Part shown: positions 33,337 to 42,265 of the stretch, piece by piece
Numbering within the stretch: the stretch's first letter is position 1
Layout of the letters: each line of letters opens with the position of its first letter
Assembly: GCA_021774795.1 (NCBI GenBank)
Contig: JAJFIR010000052.1
Location: 1 to 53,199 of the forward strand
Reading direction: 5' to 3'
From: Emcibacteraceae bacterium
GTDB lineage: Bacteria > Pseudomonadota > Alphaproteobacteria > Sphingomonadales > Emcibacteraceae
DNA: 53,199 nucleotides
The notes under the pieces: generated by a model
Database searches by the model: none
Told to the model about the DNA's origin: nothing
What the model saw: only the letters and a program-made list of their open reading frames with translations
Made by a program: the position numbers and the translations under genes

Positions 33337-34125
33337 CTAAATGCTCCATATCGCACAAAGGGTTAGGTAAATTGAGATTTCAGAAATCTGTTGTGTACTC
33401 CCTAAAATGTCACCGGAATATCCGCCCACTTGCTTATAGGAGAGGCGACAAAACATCGCGGTTGAAACTATTGCGGCTGATAGTACGTAAATTATGGTTA
33501 TAATGTCCTGGAGGGTGAGACAAACTAAAATGGTTATTGTGGATGCGACAATTACTGATTTTGTCGAAGGTTTGCCCGCTTCCACGGATAAGCTTTTTTT
33601 TCGGGCGGGCGGGAGCATCATTAACGTGAAAATGATCATAAGACGCGAAACTGTTGCGCCTACTAAAAGCGCCGACACCACGTTGCCGGCTGAAAGCGCG
33701 GAAAGGCCAGTTACTTTTAGACCTATAGAAATAATGAGAGCCAATCCACCGTAAGTACCAATGCGACTATCGCGCATAATTTCCAGTTTTTTTTCTGGAC
33801 TGGCGCCGCCGCCAAAGCCGTCCATAGTATCGGCAAGACCATCTTCGTGAAACGCTCCAGTGGTTATGATCATCGCGGAAAGACTAAGCAGTATAGATGT
33901 CATTTGCGGAATATCTAATGCCTGAGTGCCAAGATAAATTATTGCGCCGATGAGTGAAACGACCACACCAACAACTGGGTAAACCCATAAACACCGATTT
34001 AAATTGGGCGGTGTATTGGGTGATATTTTTTGCCAGTTAACCGGAATTCGTGTGAGCAACATAAATGCAGCATAAATATCTTCGATTACTATTTGGATGC
34101 GTGACCGGGAATTATTCATTGGCAC
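33337..34125 (-). CDS. cobS: Adenosylcobinamide-GDP ribazoletransferase (cobalamin synthase) CobS
   Basis: A 262-residue membrane protein with several hydrophobic segments and the conserved GAFHEDGLADTMDGFGGG motif, whose acidic residues bind magnesium, followed by SRIGTYGGLAL and GGYSGDILGSTQQISE. It joins alpha-ribazole to adenosylcobinamide-GDP, the last assembly step of cobalamin. The frame starts at GTG 34125; an ATG at 34119 is also possible. The start overlaps the cobT stop. Confidence 0.94.
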   Translation of the reverse strand: MPMNNSRSRIQIVIEDIYAAFMLLTRIPVNWQKISPNTPPNLNRCLWVYPVVGVVVSLIGAIIYLGTQALDIPQMTSILLSLSAMIITTGAFHEDGLADTMDGFGGGASPEKKLEIMRDSRIGTYGGLALIISIGLKVTGLSALSAGNVVSALLVGATVSRLMIIFTLMMLPPARKKSLSVEAGKPSTKSVIVASTITILVCLTLQDIITIIYVLSAAIVSTAMFCRLSYKQVGGYSGDILGSTQQISEISIYLTLCAIWSI

Positions 34126-35134
34126 TCACACCAGCCTCATCGAAAGTCGCCATCCCGTTATGAGCCGCGACAGCAGCTTTAATGATCATCAATGCTACTG
34201 CGGCACCGCTGGCTTCGCCAAGTCTCATGCCCAAGTTTAAGATGGCTTTCTTGTTAACCACATCTATTAATTTTTTATGGCCAGGCTCCGCTGATAGATG
34301 TGAAACCAAAGTGTGTTCTAACGCAGCTGGGTTGTCTTTGAGTAATACCGCCGCCGCGGCCGTGGATATAAATCCGTCCAATATTATAGGTATGGAAAGG
34401 TGACGGGCTTCGAGCACCGCTCCGGCTATCGCGGCCAATTCTCTGCCGCCAACTGTTCTTAAAATATCAAATGAGGAATTTTGGTTTTGAGTGTGTAGAT
34501 CAACGGCATTGGCGACGATTTGTTGCTTTAATTTCAAACCTTTCTCATCAATACCGGACCCGTAGCCAACCCATTGCTGCACGGTACCACCAAATGTTGA
34601 TAATGCAACAGCGGCAGCCGAAGTTGTATTTGCAATACCCATTTCGCCAAGCAACAATATATTCGTATCTTTATCAACGGCTTTCGCGCCTGCGCGCAGT
34701 GCTGATAAACACTCTTCTTCACTCATCGCGGCAGTCACCGTGAAGTCATTCGTCGGTTTATCGAGTGCGAGAGCAACGACATTCAAGGTTGCGCCGGCCG
34801 CATCGGTTAATTGGTTTATGGCGGCCCCCCCTTTTTTAAAGTTCTCAACCATTTGCGTTGTCACTTCGGGAGGGAACGCAGAGACACCTTGCGCGGCAAC
34901 CCCGTGGTTGCCAGCAAAAACAATGCATTGACAGTTGTCGGTGCTTGGCTTTACCTGACGTTGCCAACCTGCCATCCAAATGGCAATTTCTTCCAAACGA
35001 CCTAATGAACCTTGAGGTTTAGTAAGAATATCCTGATGCGCAGCCGCCTGGTCACTGAAGCCTTTGTTGCTACCAGGTAGTGTTTTTAAGTGGTTTTCAA
35101 ATTCAGCAATAGAATTCATATTTGCGATTGTCAT
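34112..35134 (-). CDS. cobT: Nicotinate-nucleotide-dimethylbenzimidazole phosphoribosyltransferase CobT
   Basis: A 340-residue enzyme that makes alpha-ribazole phosphate from 5,6-dimethylbenzimidazole and nicotinate mononucleotide. Family motifs include KPQGSLGRLEEIA, FAGNHGVAAQGVSAFPPEVT, LLGEMGIANTTSAAA, a late HLSAEPGHKK and the C-terminal GMRLGEASGAA with the catalytic glutamate. Length is as usual. It overlaps cobU by four bases (ATGA) and is followed by cobS. Confidence 0.96.
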   Translation of the reverse strand: MTIANMNSIAEFENHLKTLPGSNKGFSDQAAAHQDILTKPQGSLGRLEEIAIWMAGWQRQVKPSTDNCQCIVFAGNHGVAAQGVSAFPPEVTTQMVENFKKGGAAINQLTDAAGATLNVVALALDKPTNDFTVTAAMSEEECLSALRAGAKAVDKDTNILLLGEMGIANTTSAAAVALSTFGGTVQQWVGYGSGIDEKGLKLKQQIVANAVDLHTQNQNSSFDILRTVGGRELAAIAGAVLEARHLSIPIILDGFISTAAAAVLLKDNPAALEHTLVSHLSAEPGHKKLIDVVNKKAILNLGMRLGEASGAAVALMIIKAAVAAHNGMATFDEAGVSANE

Positions 35135-35682
35135 TTATCAAATGCTTTCGTCATTAGTTTGTTGTTTTCTTTTAAAGGTAGCGGCAGTCCGGCCATGACG
35201 AAATACACATTGCTTACACATGCGGCTATTTTTTGATTGAGGCGACCCGTTTCGTCTCTGAATTCTCTGGCGAGTTTATTTATCGGCACAATGCCTTGGC
35301 CAACCTCATTGGATACTAAAATGAGGGGGCATCGCGCTGATTTTATTGCATTTATTAGAATATTGGTTTCTTCTTCTATATTCCTGTTGCGTTCAATGAT
35401 ATTGCTCAACCACAAGGTAAGGCAATCGATAAGCAATAGAGTTTTATTGTCACTGATAAGGCCAATTTCGGCAGCAATTTTAAGGGGTTCTTCGATGGTG
35501 TTCCAACGCGTCCCACGGCGGTTTTTATGATGATCAATACGGTTTTGCATTTCATTGTCGCGCGCTTCACCGGTGGCAATATAAATTAGATCAAATTCAG
35601 ATTTTAAAGCCAGTTTTTCCGCATATTTACTTTTGCCGGACCGGGCGCCGCCCATTATCAATGTAGTGTCATTATTTTCCAT
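35131..35682 (-). CDS. cobU: Adenosylcobinamide kinase / adenosylcobinamide-phosphate guanylyltransferase CobU
   Basis: A 183-residue bifunctional enzyme with the P-loop GGARSGKSKYAEKLA, the EARDNEMQNRIDHHKNRRG region containing the catalytic His, LIDCLTLWLSN and LVSNEVGQGIVP. It phosphorylates adenosylcobinamide and attaches GMP, which lets the cell use imported cobinamide. It is the first gene of the minus-strand cobalamin operon; a variant cobalamin riboswitch is upstream. The ribosome binding site is weak (GAAAGAA), which suits translation control by the leader. Confidence 0.95.
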   Translation of the reverse strand: MENNDTTLIMGGARSGKSKYAEKLALKSEFDLIYIATGEARDNEMQNRIDHHKNRRGTRWNTIEEPLKIAAEIGLISDNKTLLLIDCLTLWLSNIIERNRNIEEETNILINAIKSARCPLILVSNEVGQGIVPINKLAREFRDETGRLNQKIAACVSNVYFVMAGLPLPLKENNKLMTKAFDK

Positions 35683-35703
35683 CGTGTTCTTTCGGGACTA
35701 AAG

Positions 35704-35777
35704 ACGATGGGATGCTACTTAAAATCTAACCTATGGATTATTAAAAATAATGCATCGCCCCGCCAAGCACCCATCGT
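35704..35777 (-). promoter_or_regulatory. Long stem in the cobU leader, candidate expression platform
   Basis: ACGATGGGATGCT at 35704-35716 and its complement AGCACCCATCGT at 35766-35777 (plus-strand coordinates) pair along 12 bases with one bulge, enclosing a second perfect hairpin (ATTATT/AATAAT, loop TTT). It lies between the riboswitch and the cobU start, 22 bases before the start codon. No U tract follows, so translation or anti-termination control is likelier than a simple terminator. Confidence 0.55.
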
Positions 35778-35784
35778 ACTCTAT

Positions 35785-35890
35785 TCAAGGTTCAAGTAAA
35801 ATGTACGGATCCGGGCTTGTTCCTTTAAAACTTACCGTTGCGTGGGCAGCGCAGAATTTTCATCCGCTTTCCCGTCAAAATCACCATTTA
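35785..35890 (-). promoter_or_regulatory. Short, variant-type cobalamin riboswitch upstream of cobU
   Basis: On the minus strand the blocks GACGGGAAAGCGGATGAAAA, GCGCTGCCCACGCAACGGTA and AAGCCCGGATCCGTAC (35818-35803) occur in the right order for the cobalamin core and B12 box. The segment between the CAACGGTAAG block and the B12 box is only about a dozen bases, so the GCCACTG...GGGAAGG arm of the full type is missing. This resembles the compact AdoCbl-variant classes. It presumably represses cobUTS when adenosylcobalamin is plentiful. Confidence 0.8.
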
Positions 35891-36118
35891 GTGAAACATT
35901 TTAATTATCTTATACTCTATAAGCGAATGGACATTTTTGCAAGAACAGCAATTGCTAATAATTTCTAATTTTTTAGAGCCCTCTTTTAATGCAATAAATT
36001 GACAATATTATAATGATCGTGTAGCGTTATTTTATAAAATATAATTTATCTTAATAAGAAATATTATTACTTTTTCGATAAAATAAAGTACTAAATAAAA
36101 GGGTATAAGGTCAAAAGA
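35891..36118. other. AT-rich divergent intergenic region, no gene
   Basis: Lies between the start of the cobU leader and dctP. It should hold both promoters. A TATAAG/TATAGA-like -10 near 35912-35922 on the minus strand could serve the riboswitch transcript, but no convincing -35 is seen. No RNA gene or repeat was recognised. Confidence 0.4.
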
Positions 36119-37288
36119 ATGAGTAGAAAGCCATTGCAGATTAAGCATATCGTTACGTATGGTGTATCGCTCTTTCTATTGCTATCTGCGCATCTTTGGG
36201 CGCAGGAACGCCCGTTAATTTACAGTAATACTAATCCTCCTGATAATGCCGCAAATGTATATGGCATAATTCCGATGATCGAAGAACTTAAAGATATTAT
36301 TCCGATTAAACTGGTGCCCGGTTCTCAATTATTTGATTCTCGCACGGCATTGGCGTCAATAGGTGGCGGCATATCAGATTCAGGTGAGGTTATTTCATCT
36401 TATAGCCGGAGCGATTTAAAGCATGCAGTAATCTTGAATGATTTAATGTATCTCGGTCGAAATGAAATGGTTGTGAATGCTGCTGCTACCGAAACTTTAC
36501 TATTAGATTGTCCAAACTGCATGATGGACTTTGCCAAAAGTAATACCTTGTTCTTGTCTGGTGCGGCGGCCGGGTCATATGGAATGCTTTGTAAAAGTGA
36601 AGTCACAACCGTTGCTCAAATGAAAGGTAAAAAATTCAGAGCCGTAAGTGCAAGCCGTCGTTGGGTGAGGGCTCTTGGCGGGATACCGGTGAGCCTTTCT
36701 ATAAATGATATGGTAGAAGGGCTTTCCCGCGGATTGGTTGACTGTATTGTTGGTCCGGTGGCTTGGCTTAAATCATTTCCAATCGCTGATGATGTAAAAT
36801 ATATCTATGCTTATAATGTGGGTGCGTTTAGCTTCGCGACCATGATCATCAATCGGGGCATTTGGGATGACTTAAGATCGGACCAAAAGAAAGCATTATG
36901 GGATGCACAGTCAGGTGTATCTGCGCGCACAGTGGTCAGGTTATATGTCGCTGACGCTATTCGCGCACGGATGCTTGCTAAAGAAAAAGGAATTCCTATT
37001 ACGACGGCGGGACAAGATATAGAAAATTTTTGGCAAGAATTCAAGAAAGACGAGACATCTACGGTAAATGAAATTGCGGGTGGATTAGGGGCGCAAAACC
37101 CGAAGGAAATATCAGATAATTTTGTCAGGAATATCGAAAAATGGGAAAAAATAATTGCAGCTTCGGGGCTTGCAAATTTGCTGGACCTAGAAGAAATTGA
37201 CGAGGGGATATTACATAATGCCGAAGTGGAATATACAGAGCTGTTGCAGAAAAATATTTATGATAAAATAAATCCCGATGATCTTTAA
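36119..37288 (+). CDS. dctP: TRAP transporter solute-binding protein DctP
   Basis: A 389-residue periplasmic protein with a signal peptide (VSLFLLLSAHLWAQ). It shows the DctP family course: VPGSQLFDSRTALASIGGG, KGKKFRAVSASRRWVRALGG with the substrate-binding arginine region, MVEGLSRGLVDCIVGPVAWL, and a helical C-terminus. It captures a carboxylate-containing substrate for the DctQM permease. The neighbouring decarboxylase, aldehyde dehydrogenase and aminotransferase suggest an amino acid or related carboxylate as ligand. An AAGG site precedes the ATG. The last codons are included in a 20-bp tandem duplication. Confidence 0.9.
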   Translation: MSRKPLQIKHIVTYGVSLFLLLSAHLWAQERPLIYSNTNPPDNAANVYGIIPMIEELKDIIPIKLVPGSQLFDSRTALASIGGGISDSGEVISSYSRSDLKHAVILNDLMYLGRNEMVVNAAATETLLLDCPNCMMDFAKSNTLFLSGAAAGSYGMLCKSEVTTVAQMKGKKFRAVSASRRWVRALGGIPVSLSINDMVEGLSRGLVDCIVGPVAWLKSFPIADDVKYIYAYNVGAFSFATMIINRGIWDDLRSDQKKALWDAQSGVSARTVVRLYVADAIRARMLAKEKGIPITTAGQDIENFWQEFKKDETSTVNEIAGGLGAQNPKEISDNFVRNIEKWEKIIAASGLANLLDLEEIDEGILHNAEVEYTELLQKNIYDKINPDDL

Positions 37289-37313
37289 GAAAACCCAATG
37301 ATCTTTAAGAAAA
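37274..37313 (+). repeat. Tandem duplication of 20 bp at the end of dctP
   Basis: The unit CCCGATGATCTTTAAGAAA (plus one A) at 37274-37293, which includes the dctP stop codon, is followed directly by a copy at 37294-37313 differing at one base. It probably arose by replication slippage and only lengthens the dctP-dctQ spacer. Confidence 0.85.
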
Positions 37314-37334
37314 AGAGCGTGAAAATAAAATAAT

Positions 37335-37868
37335 ATGAGCGAAGACTTTTATAAGAAATTGGACAAGATTGACCATAGTATCGCATTGGTTTTATGTTTT
37401 CTCGCCGCTTTAGCGGTTGTTGGCATGATGCTTCATATTGTGGCCGGTATATACTCCCGCCATTTTATAGGTCGACCCCTTGGCGGCGTCACTGAAATTG
37501 TGTCTGCTTATGATATGGTGGCGGTCTCCTTTTTGTCGCTGGCTTATGTAACCCACCAAAAAGCACATATTTCTGTTGAATTATTTACACAAAAACTGTC
37601 TGAACGTACAAAACAAACAATCGAATTAATGGCGACATTATTTGTGACGATTTTATCTTTATGGATAACCTATGAAACTGCGATCGCGGCAATTCATAGC
37701 TATTCGATCAATGAAGTGTGGGAGTCCGGTGATGGATTTCTTACTGTATGGCCGAGCCGGTTTTTTCTGCCTTTTGGAATTGGAGCAATGGCCTTTTCAT
37801 ACGGCTTGGATGTGATCAAACGTCTTGATCGATTACTAAACCCGACTGATCAGGATATTGGGCTTTAA
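37335..37868 (+). CDS. dctQ: TRAP transporter small permease DctQ
   Basis: A 177-residue protein with four hydrophobic segments and the DctQ-typical IYSRHFIGRPLGGVTEIVSA followed by VAVSFLSLAYVTHQKAHISV. It is the small membrane subunit of the sodium-driven TRAP importer. Its stop codon is directly followed by the ATG of dctM, so the two are co-translated. Confidence 0.93.
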   Translation: MSEDFYKKLDKIDHSIALVLCFLAALAVVGMMLHIVAGIYSRHFIGRPLGGVTEIVSAYDMVAVSFLSLAYVTHQKAHISVELFTQKLSERTKQTIELMATLFVTILSLWITYETAIAAIHSYSINEVWESGDGFLTVWPSRFFLPFGIGAMAFSYGLDVIKRLDRLLNPTDQDIGL

Positions 37869-39176
37869 ATGGCTGATATTGAAATTGGTTTTGCGGGTAT
37901 AGGGCTGCTTTTACTGTTATTAGCGTTAAGAATTCCTATTGGATTTGCTTTGTTCGGTGTTGCGGTTATTGGCTTAAGCCTTGCAAAAGGTTCGGAAGTA
38001 GCAATCAGTTTAGTGCAAATCGAGCCTTTTCATTTCGCGGCCCACTGGTCATTTTCGGCTATTCCCATGTTTATTCTAATGGGCTGTATCGCACAGCATA
38101 CCCGATTGGCAAGTGAACTATTTCATGCGGCCAGACTTTGGTTGATCAGTGTCCCCGGCGGGCTGGCGGTCGCGGCAAATTTTTCTTGCGCGGGGTTTGC
38201 GGCGGCGTCTGGCTCCAGCTTGGCAACCGCTGCCACAATGGGCCGAATTACCATTCCGGAAATGTTAAATGCAAAATATGAAAAAGGACTTGCTTCGGGC
38301 GTCGTTGCCAGTGCGGGAACAGTGGGGAATATGATACCCCCATCCATTACATTTATCATTTATGGCATTTTTGCCGAGGTTTCCGTTACCAAACTATTTA
38401 TGGCGGGAATATTACCCGGTTTATTAACGGTTGCTGTCTATACCTTTATGATCATTACACGTTGTTGGCTTAATCCCGGCCTTGCACCCAGAATTGATAT
38501 GGATGTTACGTGGAACATGCGCTTCAAATCACTTATGCCGATTTGGCCAATATTTATTCTAATCGCTAGTTTGCTTGCTGGTTTCGCCTTCGGAATGATC
38601 ACAGCCACAGAAGGTGGCGCATTTGGTGCAATGGTTATTTTTCTGATTACGTTATTGCAAGGGCGTATGTCTGTAACGGTGTTCAAGAAAAGTTTGCAAG
38701 ATACATTGGTCAGTACCACAAGCCTTCTTTGGATTGCTGTTGGTGCGATAATGTTCACGCGCTTCCTTGCAATAACGGGTACGACAGAAGCCATTAGCGA
38801 TCTAGCGACCATTTGGGTTGGTGGTCAGTTATCAGCTGTTATATTTGCGATGGTGATCTTTTTAATTCTTGGAATGTTTTTGGATCCACTTGGCATATTG
38901 TTGCTTACATTGCCGATTATGTTGCCGATTTTTCGGGGCCTTGAAATGAATTTAATCTGGATTGGCGTTCTTGTTGTTAAATTTATTGAAATTGGACTTC
39001 TAACGCCGCCCGTAGGGATGAATGTTTATGCCATCAAGAATGTCGTAGGTGACAAGATAAAACTTGGCACTATTTTCAAAGGGACAGTCTGGTTCCTTGG
39101 TTGCGAGGTCGTCGTCGTGGCCTTGCTGATTTTTATTCCGGTGATATCATTGTTCATTCCAAGCTTATACGGTTAA
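37869..39176 (+). CDS. dctM: TRAP transporter large permease DctM
   Basis: A 435-residue membrane protein with about twelve hydrophobic segments. The family signatures are seen: HWSFSAIPMFILMGCIAQHT, SGSSLATAATMGRITIPEM, GTVGNMIPPSITFIIYGI and LGMFLDPLGILLLTLPIMLP. It forms the transport pathway. The gene starts directly at the dctQ stop; the decarboxylase gene follows after 11 bases, which ties transport to metabolism. Confidence 0.94.
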   Translation: MADIEIGFAGIGLLLLLLALRIPIGFALFGVAVIGLSLAKGSEVAISLVQIEPFHFAAHWSFSAIPMFILMGCIAQHTRLASELFHAARLWLISVPGGLAVAANFSCAGFAAASGSSLATAATMGRITIPEMLNAKYEKGLASGVVASAGTVGNMIPPSITFIIYGIFAEVSVTKLFMAGILPGLLTVAVYTFMIITRCWLNPGLAPRIDMDVTWNMRFKSLMPIWPIFILIASLLAGFAFGMITATEGGAFGAMVIFLITLLQGRMSVTVFKKSLQDTLVSTTSLLWIAVGAIMFTRFLAITGTTEAISDLATIWVGGQLSAVIFAMVIFLILGMFLDPLGILLLTLPIMLPIFRGLEMNLIWIGVLVVKFIEIGLLTPPVGMNVYAIKNVVGDKIKLGTIFKGTVWFLGCEVVVVALLIFIPVISLFIPSLYG

Positions 39177-39187
39177 GAGAAGATACA

Positions 39188-40666
39188 ATGAAAAATATTG
39201 AAAATCCCAAGGTGCCGCTTGATATGGGCGCAGAAGAATTCCGTGAACAAGGTCACATGCTTGTTGATAAAATAGCAGATTTTCTTGAAGACTTAGGAGA
39301 AAGGAATGTGCATACACCTGAAGCAGCGAAAACAGCGCATGAGGCATTAGGAACAGGATGCTTGCCAAGCGGAGGGACCAAAGCTTCTGAAGTTATTGCT
39401 GAAATTTCTGATCTTCTTATGGAACAATCCTTATTTAACGGTCATCCGCGGTTTTGGGGATATGTGAACGGTTCTGCAAGTCCGATTGGGGCGTTGGGCG
39501 ATTTATTAGGGTCCTCCATCAATGCCAACGTTTGCACATGGACGGTGGCCCCGGTTGCGTCTGAAATTGAAAGGCAAGCGGTGGATTGGATTGGAGACTT
39601 ACTTAATTTTCCAAATGACCCTTCATGCAATTCCGGCGGGATATTGGTTAGTGGCGGTACGATGGCAAACATCACGGGGCTTCTTGCCGCACGGCGCGCC
39701 CGTTTTGGTCCGGAAGTCCGCACCAAAGGCCTATGCCAAGGCGACGCTTCTAAAGCCAAATTTTACGCAACTTCCGAAACCCATGCCTGGCTGGAAAAGG
39801 CGCTGGATATAATGGGGTTTGGGGAAGATGCAATTCACCGCGTTGCCAGCAATGATGACTTTCAAATGGATATAGGGGATTTAAAACGGTGTATTGATGG
39901 TGATCTTAAACAAGGTTATTTGCCGTTCGCGGTGATCGCGTCGGCTGGTACTGTGAGCACAGGTGCAATCGACCCGCTAAATGATATTTCACGGATTTGC
40001 AAACAAAATAATATGTGGTTTCATATTGATGGTGCTTACGGTGCGGTTGCGGCCTGTGTTCCTGAAATGTTGGGTGAATTGTCGGGAATTGGACTTGCTG
40101 ATTCTGTTGCGATGGATGCGCACAAATGGCTTTACGTGCCTTTTGAAGCAGGCTGCGTGCTTCTACGTAACCGCGAACATCTTACCGACGCTTTTGCCCA
40201 CGAAACAACTTATTACCCACCGACGGGTGGTGAAAACTCATTACCGATCGCTTACAGGGATCAGGGTATTCAAACATCGCGTGGTTTTCGGGCTCTTAAG
40301 GTTTGGATGTGTTTAAAAACTGCAGGCAAAGATGGCTATGCGTCGATGATCGGTAATAATATTCGGTTGGCTGAGCGTCTATACGCAAATATTAAGAAAA
40401 TGCCTGAACTTGAAGCGATCAGTCAAGGATTAAGCATCGTAACATTTCGCTATAACCCTGGGGATATAAAAGACGATAGTCAACTTAACCAATTAAACAA
40501 AGAAATTCTCATTATGCTCCAAGCCGAAGGGTGGGCGTATCCTTCCCACGCAAATGTTGATGGAAAATACTTAATTCGGGTTTGCATCACCAACTTCCGC
40601 ACCACTGACCAAGACGTGGATGGTCTTCCACAAAAAGTTATAACCATCGGCAATAATTTATCATAA
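39188..40666 (+). CDS. PLP-dependent group II amino acid decarboxylase
   Basis: A 492-residue enzyme of the aromatic-L-amino-acid/glutamate decarboxylase family. Seen are the HPRFWGYVNGSASPIGALGD region, the PLP-phosphate site SGGTMANITGL, FHIDGAYGA with the cofactor-binding Asp, and the Schiff-base lysine K313 in DAHKWLYVPFEAG. The start at 39188 (MKNIENPKVPL) has an AGAGAAG site; the frame is open 29 codons upstream inside dctM. Substrate cannot be read from sequence. With the aldehyde dehydrogenase and aminotransferase that follow, it could begin an amino-acid to amine to aldehyde to acid route. Confidence 0.9.
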   Translation: MKNIENPKVPLDMGAEEFREQGHMLVDKIADFLEDLGERNVHTPEAAKTAHEALGTGCLPSGGTKASEVIAEISDLLMEQSLFNGHPRFWGYVNGSASPIGALGDLLGSSINANVCTWTVAPVASEIERQAVDWIGDLLNFPNDPSCNSGGILVSGGTMANITGLLAARRARFGPEVRTKGLCQGDASKAKFYATSETHAWLEKALDIMGFGEDAIHRVASNDDFQMDIGDLKRCIDGDLKQGYLPFAVIASAGTVSTGAIDPLNDISRICKQNNMWFHIDGAYGAVAACVPEMLGELSGIGLADSVAMDAHKWLYVPFEAGCVLLRNREHLTDAFAHETTYYPPTGGENSLPIAYRDQGIQTSRGFRALKVWMCLKTAGKDGYASMIGNNIRLAERLYANIKKMPELEAISQGLSIVTFRYNPGDIKDDSQLNQLNKEILIMLQAEGWAYPSHANVDGKYLIRVCITNFRTTDQDVDGLPQKVITIGNNLS

Positions 40667-40745
40667 TAAAACATATTATTTTTCTTTACAGAATATTATA
40701 ATAGGTACTATAAAAATGTAACAATTTAAGTAAACAGGACTATAA

Positions 40746-42245
40746 ATGAATAAGAATACTAACAACAATCCGCTCGTGGCTAAAAATCAGGAATTTTTGG
40801 CTGAAGATCATAAATTGATGATTAATAATGAATGGGTTACGCCCTCCTCGGGTGACTATATTGATGTTTTTGACCCATCGGCAGGTTCCGCAGTGACTAG
40901 AATATCATCTGGCAATGCCGACGATGTTGACAATGCGGTAAATGCAGCGAGTGAAGCATTTAAGTCATGGTCAAAAACGACGCCATTGACACGGCAATCA
41001 TTATTATTGCGTCTTGCTGATTTGATAGAGGAAAATGCAGAACGGCTTTCTGAAATAGAAAGTATCGATAATGGTAAATCACTTATTATTGCCCGAAATG
41101 GTGATGTCGGCAGCAGTGTTAATTTTATGCGCTACATGGCGGGATGGGCGACAAAAATCACGGGTTCCACACTTGATATTTCAGCACCTCATATGCCGGG
41201 CGCAGAATTTCACGCTTATGTAAAAAAACAACCTGTTGGCGTCGTTGGTGCTATTGTTCCGTGGAATTTCCCGTTATCCATGTCCATTTGGAAAATCGCC
41301 CCGGCACTTGCGACGGGCTGTACGGTAGTATTAAAGCCCGCAGAACAAACATCCTTGAGTGCGTTAATTCTTGGTGAACTTATCATCGAAGCGGGTTTTC
41401 CTGCTGGTGTTGTTAATATTATTACGGGGTATGGGCAAAATGCCGGTAGTCCGCTTGTTGCGCATCCAAAAGTGAACAAAGTTACATTTACCGGTTCCGT
41501 TGAAACAGGAAAGATAGTCGGTAGGCAAGCGGTTGGTCAAATGAAACGCTTTACATTGGAGCTTGGCGGAAAATCACCGATCATTATCCGCGAAGATGCC
41601 AATGTTGAAGCATCAATTTTAGGGGCTTCAATGGCAATATTTTTTAATCAGGGACAGACATGCACAGCGGGTTCAAGACTTTATGTACATAAATCTATAT
41701 TTGATGGTGTTGTGGCCGGGGTTGCCGAATTTGCCAATAATATTAACGTCCAACCTGGCTACGATGCCGCATGTGGAATGGGTCCATTGGTATCGAAAGA
41801 ACAAAGTAAACGGGTCTGCGATTTCATTGCGTCCGGTATTGAAGAAGGCGCGGAAGTTATGGCGGGTGGTGCAAAACTGGATAGAGACGGGTATTTCGTT
41901 GCGCCAACGGTTTTAAAAAGCACGCAAGATATGCGCATTGTACAGGAAGAAATTTTTGGCCCCGTTGTTTGTGCGATGCCGTTTGATGATGATGAAGAAG
42001 TACTAGAATTAGCCAATGAAACCCGATACGGCCTTGCAGCCAGCGTATGGACACAAAATTTAAGATCGGCACATGATTTAGCAGCAAAAATTCAGGCAGG
42101 AACGGTTTGGGTGAATTGTCATAATGTTTTTGATCCTAATTTACCATTTGGCGGGGTTAAACAATCGGGCATCGGTCGCGAGCTTGGAAAAGCTTCCATC
42201 GATGGATATTTGGAAGACAAAACAGTGTTGATGAAGCTTAACTGA
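40746..42245 (+). CDS. NAD(P)-dependent aldehyde dehydrogenase
   Basis: A 499-residue enzyme with the standard motifs: VPWNFPLSMSIWKIAPALAT, the cofactor loop FTGSVETGKIVGR, the catalytic glutamate in LELGGKSP and the nucleophilic cysteine near residue 306 in NQGQTCTAGSRLY; the C-terminus PFGGVKQSGIGRE is typical of betaine-aldehyde and arylacetaldehyde-type enzymes. It oxidises an aldehyde to the acid. It lies between the decarboxylase and the aminotransferase, which would make amine and aldehyde respectively. Confidence 0.93.
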   Translation: MNKNTNNNPLVAKNQEFLAEDHKLMINNEWVTPSSGDYIDVFDPSAGSAVTRISSGNADDVDNAVNAASEAFKSWSKTTPLTRQSLLLRLADLIEENAERLSEIESIDNGKSLIIARNGDVGSSVNFMRYMAGWATKITGSTLDISAPHMPGAEFHAYVKKQPVGVVGAIVPWNFPLSMSIWKIAPALATGCTVVLKPAEQTSLSALILGELIIEAGFPAGVVNIITGYGQNAGSPLVAHPKVNKVTFTGSVETGKIVGRQAVGQMKRFTLELGGKSPIIIREDANVEASILGASMAIFFNQGQTCTAGSRLYVHKSIFDGVVAGVAEFANNINVQPGYDAACGMGPLVSKEQSKRVCDFIASGIEEGAEVMAGGAKLDRDGYFVAPTVLKSTQDMRIVQEEIFGPVVCAMPFDDDEEVLELANETRYGLAASVWTQNLRSAHDLAAKIQAGTVWVNCHNVFDPNLPFGGVKQSGIGRELGKASIDGYLEDKTVLMKLN

Positions 42246-42265
42246 CACAAATGTGAGTAACGACA

